Positions 57,960 to 64,000 of a DNA stretch of 64,000 nucleotides are shown here, piece after piece (within the stretch, counting starts at the first letter, position 1; each line of letters starts with the position of its first letter). This DNA comes from Icerya purchasi (taxonomy: Eukaryota; Arthropoda; Insecta; Hemiptera; Monophlebidae), in NCBI GenBank assembly GCA_039619475.1, contig CM077116.1:178775863-178839862 (forward strand), written 5' to 3'. The notes under the pieces are model-generated. The model searched no databases and was not told the DNA's origin. It worked only from the letters and a program-made list of their open reading frames with translations. Made by a program: the position numbers and the translations under genes.

Positions 57960-60920
57960 TGCGTTCCTGTCTTTCTAAAATTAATACTGCTTGCGCCATT
58001 TTCATGAAATTTTGGGAACTAGTTCGTACAACCCTCTTCTCCATCTAACCGAAGTTTTGGTACAATTTGATTATTTGTAGCAGCGCAGTAACAGTTCGTG
58101 CAAGCTCTCGTGGTACACGCGGTCATAACTGTCACGGTCGTTTGAATCTCTTCAGTTGAAGCAAAATGGTCCCCCTTTCAGCTCCATTTTCAACTTGGGG
58201 AATAGAAAATAGTCTGGAGTACTCAGACAATCGAGTGCGGGCGGTGGTTGATTACCAGAACTTTTTTTCTTGGCAAAAATGATGTGTTAATTGCAGCGGT
58301 GTGCGCCGGCGCGTTGTCGTACCGAAAAAAAAAAAAAAACGATCCTTCCAGAATCGTTCTCAATAATTTGTTGAACAATGCTTTTTGGAATACCAGTTAG
58401 ATCTTCTACTAACCTGCACCCTGCACTTCGATGTTCTTTTAAAACAACTGCGACATTAGCGATGTTTTCATTCGTTTTCGCTGTGCAAGACCTGTTGCTT
58501 CTCTCTTTGTCTTCAATCGATTCTCTACTCGACAAACAGCATTTTTTTTTTTTTATTATTTAATTACAAAATTGTTTAAAATAATAATCAGTATTACATA
58601 CTATAAATTATTCTTATGATGATAGATAATGGCGTTGAAGCTATAAGCTTAAAAAGTTATATATGATATGTATATAGTACAAATTATTTTTCAGTAGTTC
58701 TCCGGAGCAGGTCGTTGGGATGTAGACGTTTTAGCCGCCGTTGTATAGTGCTATTTGTCAAAGAAACAGCAAGAGGGTTGATATGTCTAACTACTATGGA
58801 AGTTTATTTCCTCAATCACTGTGGGTGTTCGTAGATCGTTTTGGATGATACTGTTGCGCACGAACCAGGGTACGTCGTATAAACTTCGGAGAGATTTGTT
58901 ATGAAACGCCTAAACTTTCTTAAAATTAGAATTAGCTGTCGTGCCCCATAGCTGGATACCATATCTCCCACAAGGCACAACGACTCGTTTGTACATTAGC
59001 AGTTTGTTTTCAAGTCGCAGTTTACTTTTTGGGCGAAGTAGCCAATCCAGTTTCTTCATTTTGTAGCGACAATTACGTAAGGTAATTTTAATATGCTGTT
59101 ACCAATTAAGAAGTCGCTTGTCCCCAAGTGTACATGCCAAGGTAACGAACTTGATCAACTTGGAGAATGACTGTACCGTCGTAGCTAATATCTGTGCATG
59201 TACCTCTTCTCAGTGTAAATGGGCAGGAAAAAGATTTTTCCGGGTGTACTGATATGTTCCACCTTTTGGTCCTTACGAATCGGTTAAGATAGTATTTTTA
59301 ACCGCTTTAAAACAAAACAAAATGTTTTTCCAAATTTTTTTCCATATTAAAATTCTAACCGCGTATCCAAGAAACACTTGCACGAACTGTTACTGCGCTG
59401 CTACATATAATCCGATTGTTCCAGAACTTCTGTTGGGAAAAGAAGAGGGTTATACAAACTAGTTCCCAAAATTTTATGAAGATGGCGCAAGTAATATTGA
59501 TTTTAGGAAGGCAGTCCCACAACTTATTTATGCAATATAAAATAATTGTTATTATAAAATATTACGAAATATTAAAAAAAAAATATACCATCTGATTTCG
59601 GTTTTAAAAATACAATTATGGCAATAGTACGCGCCGAATACCATTCAATAGCTAAAGCCGCTAATCAAAAGAATCTTTAAAACCGAATTTAGAAGAGAAA
59701 GGGTGTTGATAAATAATAAATGAAATCATAAAAATAAATAGGTAAATGAATTGTAATTTTATACGGGAAAAATGGGTTGTTGTGTTGGTAACTGTTAAGT
59801 TTTTATTTTTACGTTTATTTATATAGTATATTTCCGCAAAAGATGGCATCAGCGCGTTCTTAATTATTTTCCATAATTTTAGGGTCAATTTGTACATTGT
59901 TATCACGCATATTTTTTAATCAGATGAAAAAATATGTAATGGGTTTTCATCTTTTATTTATAGAATATAAATAGTTACACCATTTATGTGTCCGATTGGA
60001 AGAAAAAGAAATTTAAAAACTCGTATAAATGACATCATTCAAAAATGATTTTTTTACTCTATCAGTGAAATTGTCCGTATGATATGGTATTTCCCGCAAT
60101 TTTCTGAACTGCCCGAAAAATGTGATTTTTTAATTTTCATACAAAACGCAAACGATGGTTAATATATAAAATTTTCTTCAAAAATTTCCTGCTCTTAATA
60201 TTAATTATATTTCCAGACAGCTCCATATTACATTATGGAAGGATATTTATTTTTCCCTTTTCTCGAATATTGTGATCTTTCATACCGTAGATCTATCCGG
60301 ATATGTTGTATAAAAATTTTCAGAAATAAAATTTCAATAAAAACTTATGCTTTAGGCTGTAATTAAATTAGGAATTGAAAATCAAATATAAAATTTGCAT
60401 AATTTACGTAATAGAGTTAAAACAGTTGTTTTTGAGAAAAATAAAGGAAAATAAAAGAACCTCCATGACGTATCGATTATGAATTTAATGAAAAGTTCTA
60501 TTTGTTTTTTATTCATGCAGTAATGTTTGACGTTTGCTTTTTAACTTCAAAAATGCAAGATCTTCCGGATAAATAATTTTGTCATGTTTGATTTTTACTT
60601 TAATAGTATTACTATATGTACTTATTAAAATAAATACGTACTCTGTGGTAAAGTTAATTTTATTCGTTTAAAATTTAACGTACGAGGAAAGAAACGTGTA
60701 CATGTAATTTATTTGAATCTAGAGAGAAAACATCAAACTGGCTCAACAGTTATTTCAATTGGTCGGTAGCAGTAGTAGCGAATGCGACACAATACCAGGT
60801 AGACAATGTATGGCTTCCTCGTATTTCTTACAAGGACAGTTTCATGACGTACAACTTTACTTAAGTTCAATCAAGAGCTATTATTTTAACGATGACAGTT
60901 TTAATTTCAATTACGCTCAG
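38283..60920 (+). CDS. IFT56: Intraflagellar transport protein 56 / TTC26 / DYF-13 (5' eight exons; C-terminus off window)
   Basis: IFT56 is a tetratricopeptide-repeat subunit of the IFT-B complex that carries a subset of ciliary motility proteins into cilia and flagella (known for the family). Coding joins: 38283-38285, 38364-38489, 38592-38786, 42356-42564, 45110-45302, 52223-52381, 53747-53857, 60723-60920. All introns are GT-AG with agreeing phases, giving 398 uninterrupted residues. Near-identical family blocks appear in order: [152 protein letters not shown]. The human protein is about 554 residues, so roughly 155 are missing past 64000; I found no further exon after 60920. An X-box lies 80 bp upstream, as expected for an RFX-regulated cilium gene. 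Confidence 0.97.
38364..38489 (+). CDS. IFT56: IFT56 exon 2
   Basis: Acceptor catttatag, donor gtactt; 126 bases, residues 2-43. LSRTKPAV is followed by a short Pro/Ser linker, then [19 protein letters not shown], which is the first helix pair of the TPR superhelix. Phase 0 at both ends; intron 2 is 102 bp. Confidence 0.96.
38592..38786 (+). CDS. IFT56: IFT56 exon 3
   Basis: Acceptor tatttttag, donor gtattc; 195 bases, residues 44-108. It contains [20 protein letters not shown] and [17 protein letters not shown], two TPR helical hairpins in the expected order. Phase 0 at both ends. Intron 3 is 3.6 kb. Confidence 0.97.
38787..42355. other. IFT56 intron 3
   Basis: 3,569 bp with a decayed minus-strand LINE piece (listed separately), two similar stretches around 40645 and 40995 sharing ATGAGTACCGATGAAT, and a GC-richer, unassigned patch at about 39560-40090. 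Confidence 0.55.
41280..41620 (-). pseudogene. Decayed LINE reverse transcriptase core
   Basis: Minus-strand frames read a GAVHRVM-like remnant of the GxPQGS(V/I)L motif, then [15 protein letters not shown] (PxLWNxxFDxxL-type), and [16 protein letters not shown] with the catalytic A-D-D at 41357-41349. Order and spacing match RT motifs B-C of R1/jockey-type LINEs. Flanks are too decayed to set ends. Confidence 0.6.
42356..42564 (+). CDS. IFT56: IFT56 exon 4
   Basis: Acceptor attaatag, donor gtgagt; 209 bases, residues 109-177 plus two bases of Arg178. [20 protein letters not shown] and [20 protein letters not shown] are among the most conserved stretches of the family. Intron 4 is 2.5 kb. 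Confidence 0.98.
42565..45109. other. IFT56 intron 4
   Basis: 2,545 bp. At 43650 the motif ACTAGCTGTTACCCACGGCT starts a repeat of the insect 'TAGC...CCCGCGGCTTTGCCTGCG' type, related to the start of 13259-13705. No coding exon is seen. Confidence 0.55.
45110..45302 (+). CDS. IFT56: IFT56 exon 5
   Basis: Acceptor ttatttcag, donor gttggt; 193 bases, residues 178-242. [20 protein letters not shown] and [20 protein letters not shown] match the middle TPR units. The donor GTTGGT is weak compared with the others. Intron 5 is 6.9 kb and holds jockey and RTE debris. Confidence 0.97.
45303..48229. other. IFT56 intron 5, left part: no element recognised
   Basis: AT-rich, homopolymer-rich sequence up to the jockey element. 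An open frame at 45691-45876 looks like a chance frame with a hydrophobic start. Nothing supported. Confidence 0.5.
48230..50795 (+). mobile_element. Jockey-type LINE, decayed
   Basis: ORF1 (48352-48810): [20 protein letters not shown] and [20 protein letters not shown] are the jockey Gag/PRE domain. It then shifts frame into CCHC knuckles: CKHC...[17 protein letters not shown] around 48910-48975, [12 protein letters not shown] around 49030-49065. ORF2 follows with an endonuclease stretch (about 49465-49800: [15 protein letters not shown], then [18 protein letters not shown]). A linker comes next (50146-50340, 50341-50560), and finally an RT motif A remnant, [19 protein letters not shown], near 50720-50775. 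The 3' half of the RT is missing. Many stops. Confidence 0.85.
50795..51260 (-). pseudogene. RTE-like LINE endonuclease fragment
   Basis: The minus strand reads [20 protein letters not shown] (TWNVRTL start of the APE domain), [19 protein letters not shown] (catalytic Glu), [36 protein letters not shown] and [11 protein letters not shown]. All are canonical, with two in-frame stops. It abuts the 3' side of the plus-strand jockey copy. It is the domain missing from the RTE-like copy at 9690-11290, though whether they are the same family cannot be judged from non-overlapping parts. Confidence 0.85.
51260..51900 (-). mobile_element. Probable 5' region of the RTE-like element
   Basis: Upstream of the endonuclease on the minus strand is an open 115-codon stretch (51652-51305) with [20 protein letters not shown] and [12 protein letters not shown]. 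Similar text precedes the endonuclease in some arthropod LINEs (from memory). GC is much higher than in the flanking intron up to about 51895, suggesting the element's 5' end is there. Confidence 0.5.
52223..52381 (+). CDS. IFT56: IFT56 exon 6
   Basis: Acceptor acttgcacag, donor gtctca; 159 bases, residues 243-295. [20 protein letters not shown] and [17 protein letters not shown] match the conserved non-TPR bridge of IFT56. Phase 0 at both ends. The donor GTCTCA is weak. Confidence 0.97.
52382..53746. other. IFT56 intron 6: nothing recognised
   Basis: 1,365 bp of AT-rich sequence without an open frame of interest. Confidence 0.6.
53747..53857 (+). CDS. IFT56: IFT56 exon 7
   Basis: Acceptor atttaaacag, donor gttggt; 111 bases, residues 296-332. 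[20 protein letters not shown] then YILKGVVN. The junction Ser|ArgGluAsn to exon 8 reproduces the family's GQE...S-R-(D/E)-x-(M/I)-K-(I/L)-A-Q-Q run. Intron 7 is 6.9 kb. Confidence 0.96.
55465..55573 (+). repeat. Three-copy interspersed repeat, copy 3
   Basis: GATTATTCGG, TCGATGATGTTGAGCTAGAA, CAGTTGAAATCATTTAATTT, then CACATCATCGCATTGTTCG; closest to the copy at 14322-14435, with which it shares GAGCTAGAA and ATTGTTCG. Confidence 0.65.
55885..56870 (-). pseudogene. I-type LINE 3' fragment: RNase H, Cys motif and ATT/TAA tail
   Basis: The minus strand reads [20 protein letters not shown] (catalytic Glu), [19 protein letters not shown] (Asp block), [20 protein letters not shown] and AARDAF (W-(I/V)-P-S-H with His changed). 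C-terminal [17 protein letters not shown] is followed by [20 protein letters not shown] (the Cys/His terminal motif). It ends in a trinucleotide run ((ATT)n on the plus strand, 55890-55912), the tail type of I-clade elements. It lies in IFT56 intron 7. Confidence 0.85.
57490..57956 (+). repeat. Repeat cluster with hairpin and long (TA)n run
   Basis: A TA/CA-rich start, a perfect hairpin AAGGGGC-TGT-GCCCCTT (57567-57583), several diverged units of ACATAAAATTGGGACATTTT from 57730 to 57880, then a second copy of the 1261-1355 repeat (57795-57914) and a (TA)n run at 57912-57956. The hairpin wording resembles that of abundant arthropod repeats, but I cannot name the class. Confidence 0.6.
58287..58535 (-). 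pseudogene. Mariner transposase fragment (N-terminal HTH region)
   Basis: [20 protein letters not shown] followed by [14 protein letters not shown]...[19 protein letters not shown] matches the SxxSxxDxxRSGRPSTxxTxE(N)(I/V)xxVxxxxxxDRRxTxxxxAxxxGIPKxSVxxI helix-turn-helix segment of mariner transposases. Both ends are lost; an A-run coding for phenylalanines ends the homology. Confidence 0.85.
58541..59290 (-). pseudogene. Jockey LINE 3' fragment, nested in the long-TIR element
   Basis: The minus strand reads [20 protein letters not shown], then [60 protein letters not shown] and [12 protein letters not shown]. These are the canonical C-terminal RT blocks of jockey (Y-G-(I/V)-Q-L-W-G-x-(A/T)-x-x-S-N, (D/A)-x-P-W-(Y/F)-V-x-N, D-L-x-x-x-x-V). 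A T-run on the plus strand at 58543-58553 would be its poly-A tail. 5'-truncated near 59290. Confidence 0.8.
60723..60920 (+). CDS. IFT56: IFT56 exon 8 (last exon in window)
   Basis: Acceptor tgaatctag, donor gtaata; 198 bases, residues 333-398. [33 protein letters not shown] and [11 protein letters not shown] are diagnostic. Phase 0 at the donor, so the next exon should open at the family's conserved post-NYAQ segment beyond 64000. Confidence 0.97.
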
Positions 60921-62449
60921 GTAATATGTAACACGTTGTTAAATGTAACGATTGAAGTTTAAAAAAAAACCCTAATATTCTAGTACTTGCTGTTTTGATT
61001 AAGCTTTATACTGCGATGTATTCAATATATGGCACATTTCTTATTTCGCTAAGAGAGTCGCCTCCCTCGCGGGCCTCCGTATGAACCGTGGCGCATGCGT
61101 ACGTGAAATAATACGCTTCTATTTCACGGGCCAACGTATTTTTGTATCTATGTATTTTTTTGCGTATTTTTAAAGTCTTTAGTTGAAATCTTACGCGTAA
61201 AATCGACAAGAGTTTCTCCTGTGATTCTTATTGCACAGGACTAGTTCTGAGCTAGCTTAGTTATTACAAATCATTAAAAAATAACTAAATGATTGCTTCC
61301 GACTATTTTTTCCCCGTTTTATTCACTTTTAAAGAGTATTGAAAAAACTTACGGGTTTTCTTTGTTCTAAATATGGCAAATGTAAAACTAATCTATTATA
61401 AATGAAAAATAATAATTCTTTTAAGAAATAAGAAAATATAGAGATTCTGCACGAATTTAAAATTCTCATAATAGCAAATTAGGTAACATAATGGCAAATT
61501 ATGTAACTTGCATTTTATAGTTTGTTTCCAGTTGAATTTCAAAAGGTTTTTCAGCCAAAAATGCATGTTTTTATTTTTTTTTTTGCACCTCTTCCACCAC
61601 TTTTAGAAATCTGAAAAAATTTTAATAGATAGTTCACACTACAATACATGTCGTATATTTTTTTCGTCGTTACTAAATTTTTAAAATATTTTTTATGACA
61701 TTTTAAAAATTTTGAACGTTTCTGAAAATTAGAATTTAGCGTCTAAAAATCTGAAAAGATCACCGCTATAGAACTTTCCATTACCTTTAATCTCCAATAA
61801 GAATTTTTTAAATCGTTCAAAAAATAGCTGACATATCGTAAAAACACCGAAAATCACAAAATGGTGATTACAGCAGCCCCCTGTATACTTTTTTCATGCC
61901 CTAAATGTATATAATTTTTTTATAAAGTTTGGTTCAAAGGCACTTTTACCTCTCTTAACCGGCTAGACTCTTTCTCGTTAAATTTGTTGGCATTCCCGTA
62001 ATCAACTTTCGTTTTTGATACGCGTTTTAACACATTGTACAACAGTATGTACATTTTGGTACATTTTGATTAAAACTTATATTTGTTAATAGCCAGAGAG
62101 AAAGCATTTAAAAATTTATTTTGGGAAATGAAAATCTTTTAATTTTCGCCCGTTAGTAGTGCTTTTACCATGCAATAATTTGTTATTTCATGAAATCGAA
62201 AGTACATTACAGTTAAGCAAAAGTCCGCATACTACTTGTATCATGAGTCGTTTTAAATAAGAAAATAAAAAGTTGAACCAGCTCAGCAGAAAAAAAAAAA
62301 GAAAACAGCAATCAAACAGGAACATTGATTTATTATGAGAGTACACTTTGTTAAGAATCTTGTTCAAAGTAATACAACTGCTAAAACTGCCCGTAAAAGA
62401 AAATTTAATATTTCTAACAACGACGGGCATTGAAGAATTTAGAGAAAAC

Positions 62450-62640
62450 AAAATACTAAATATGACAAAAATAACAAAACTCAGTTAAACACGGCTTAAC
62501 AGTAATGGTCTAAGATGTACGAAAGATTTTGGAGTCAGTAAACTAGTCTTTATGGATGAAAAAATGAATTCTAATAATTATACCAATATATTAAAACAAT
62601 ATAAAAAACATAAACACTTTTTATAAAATAATAATGACAA
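62450..62640 (+). pseudogene. Tc1-like transposase scrap
   Basis: Broken frames read KTQLNTA...TVMV followed in another frame by VSKLVFMDEKMNSNNYTNIL and KQ. The order resembles the Tc1 block VMVWG...LxFIDGxMNxxxYxxILxxxL. Too short to place in a family. Confidence 0.5.
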
Positions 62641-62763
62641 ATTAAATATATTATTATTATTATTTTGTAAAAAATGTTTATATTTTTCAAATGGTTAATT
62701 TTTGATATAAAAACAACGTTTATCTAAAAGTGCCGAAAAACTAGCGTTTAAATATTAAGGCAC

Positions 62764-63009
62764 ATAATACACGACTGTGGTTACTGTAAAACTACCGAAA
62801 AGTGCTTGAAACGCTACCTCAAAGCGCTTGGCCCTAGCAATTAGAGATAAATGTCGTTTTAATATATTGGCATAATTATTAAAATTCATTTTTTTCGTCC
62901 AGACCATAAAACATAATTGTCTTATCACGTTTAACTGAACTTTATTATTTTTATCATACTTAGCATTTTGTTTTCTCGAAATTCTCTGATCCCTGTCGCC
63001 GTGAAACAT
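62764..63009 (-). pseudogene. Second Tc1-like transposase scrap, opposite orientation
   Basis: QLNVIRQLCFMVWTKKMNFN followed by NYANILKRHLSLIA keeps the MVW and MNxNNYxNIL words of the Tc1 DDE domain, with the residues between them deleted. Together with the plus-strand scrap it forms an inverted pair about 120 bp apart. Confidence 0.5.
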
Positions 63010-64000
63010 ATATTAAATTAAAATTGATTTACGTCTATTTAATTTTTTCTTTTTGATCGTTGTGTTCGAATATTAAAAAAAGCAAAGAAATTGTGATGTG
63101 TTTCTTGAATAATTATTTTTTTTTGCTTATTTTTTAAAATAATTATAACTAAATGGCCCTGATTAATACCATTTTATTATTAAACTACTTTTAACTATTT
63201 TTAAAATAGTTAAATTTTTTATTTACAGAAAAAAAATTTAATCTATTTCTCACGTCCGAATATTAATATATACATACATACATATATATATACATTAGGT
63301 ATTTACTATAATTGTATTTTTTACATTTAATAAATAATTTAAATCTTAAACTGAAATACTTTTATGTTGTAAATTTATTTTGTTTTATCATATTAAGTAA
63401 AATATTTTGTGCTAGTAACCTGCACACGAGAGAATTTAAATCGAAGACTTTAATTGTTTTATTTTAATTTAATTTAAAGGAAAAATTTAGATTAGACAGG
63501 AAATAAATTTTATTCGAAAATAGATTTATATAAACCCTGACACGTCGCATAGTGAAAGCGTTCTAACACTGGCTAGTACGATTTCGGATCAGAATATTCT
63601 TTACCCCTGAAAAGTCATTATTGAAAAACTGTTTCGCAAATTCGTTTAATTCCGGTAACGCTTTCATTGATTTTACTGTCTTCACTTAATATGTCATTGG
63701 TAAATCAAGAGTACTTATATAACTTATTTCTTAAAAAGTATTATGCTAATTACGAGAGATATTAATTCGAAATTTTTCTTTACTTTCTCTTTCAGACCCT
63801 TTTAAGTAAGCGTCTCTCCTGCAGTAATACTCTATGCTACTATTATTTCAATCATTTCGATCGCTTATAATCTCACTGGAATAGTTTCACATGCTGATTT
63901 TTTCATCGTACGTTATTCTACTTTCACATTTAAATTTTCAAAAATTTTAATTACATCTTGACGAGATACTCGAAAAGTTTGTGGAACTATTTTCCACTCG

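Larger units (their letters stand above)
57957..59524. mobile_element. Composite DNA transposon with ~148-bp terminal inverted repeats
   Basis: Arms 57957-58104 and 59377-59524 are inverted copies. Shared words include CTAAAAT(T/C)AATA, CTTGCGCCAT, TTTTGGGAACTAGTT and GTAGCAGCGCAGTAACAGTT followed by CGTGCAAG. The left end CAGTG next to TA fits a Tc1/mariner-like insertion. Inside are a mariner transposase N-terminal scrap (58535-58287) and a jockey 3' fragment on the same strand, so at least one later insertion interrupts the element. Confidence 0.75.
53858..60722. other. IFT56 intron 7
   Basis: 6,865 bp carrying the third copy of the three-copy repeat, a LINE 3' fragment, a repeat cluster with a perfect hairpin, and the long-TIR composite. 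The parts at 53858-55464 and 59525-60722 show no recognised element. A 75-codon minus frame at 54120-53893 is unassigned. Confidence 0.6.
60921..64000. other. IFT56 intron 8 (continues past the window)
   Basis: No exon for the next conserved IFT56 segment is found. Apart from Tc1 scraps near 62.4-63.0 kb and a short GC-richer patch at 61040-61130, the sequence is plain AT-rich intron. Confidence 0.6.

Noticed and set aside
60921..64000. Candidate next IFT56 exon after the acceptor near 63795
   Set aside because: Frames after that AG lack the conserved post-NYAQ sequence and hit stops within about 25 codons.
1..64000. Bacterial-style operons, CRISPR arrays, prophage or viral genes
   Set aside because: The split genes, repeat content and base composition are those of an animal nuclear genome; no regularly spaced repeats or viral proteins were seen.

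Overview
This is an AT-rich, intron-containing eukaryotic sequence with many decayed transposable elements. Spliced genes with GT-AG introns, jockey/I/RTE-like LINEs, mariner/Tc1/Tigger/hAT relics and a tRNA-headed SINE all point to an arthropod nuclear genome, most likely an insect. I cannot name the species.

Two real protein-coding genes can be assembled exon by exon, and they sit head to head. On the minus strand, 37222 down to 22353, is TSEN54 (tRNA-splicing endonuclease subunit Sen54): seven exons, complete from ATG to stop, 591 codons, with an AATAAA signal 27 bases after the stop. On the plus strand, from 38283, is IFT56 (TTC26/DYF-13, an intraflagellar-transport TPR protein): eight exons in the window give the first 398 residues, and the C-terminal exons lie beyond base 64000. 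The start codons are 1,060 bp apart, and that gap holds a perfect RFX-type X-box (38190-38203) about 80 bp upstream of the IFT56 ATG. This is the expected cis-signature of a ciliary gene and the best regulatory signal in the window. The two genes work in unrelated processes (tRNA intron removal in the nucleus; tubulin/motility cargo transport in cilia), so the pairing is probably just shared promoter space.

Layout: 1-3.2 kb AT-rich with no gene; 3.2-8.0 kb a near full-length but broken I/Loa/R1-type LINE (ORF1, endonuclease, RT, RNase H) on the minus strand; 8.2-9 kb a SINE-like repeat; 9.7-11.3 kb an RTE-like LINE fragment; 11.6-13.1 kb a second copy of the ORF1 of the 3-8 kb family; 13.2-14.2 kb an insect-type interspersed repeat and a 69-bp (23-aa) tandem repeat; 14.4-15.2 kb a CpG-richer, promoter-like block; 17.9-19.3 kb a hAT relic; 19.9-21.1 kb a LINE RNase H fragment; 22.3-37.2 kb TSEN54, whose 8.8-kb intron 5 holds a mariner inverted-repeat element, a Tigger relic and another LINE; 38.3 kb to the end IFT56, whose long introns hold jockey, RTE, R1-like and I-type LINE pieces, a long-TIR mariner composite and two Tc1 scraps in opposite orientation.

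I saw no CRISPR array, rRNA, clear functional tRNA, or convincing new biological system. The most interesting items are the X-box/bidirectional promoter, the single-codon first exon of IFT56, the inverted-repeat transposon structures and several unassigned repeat families.
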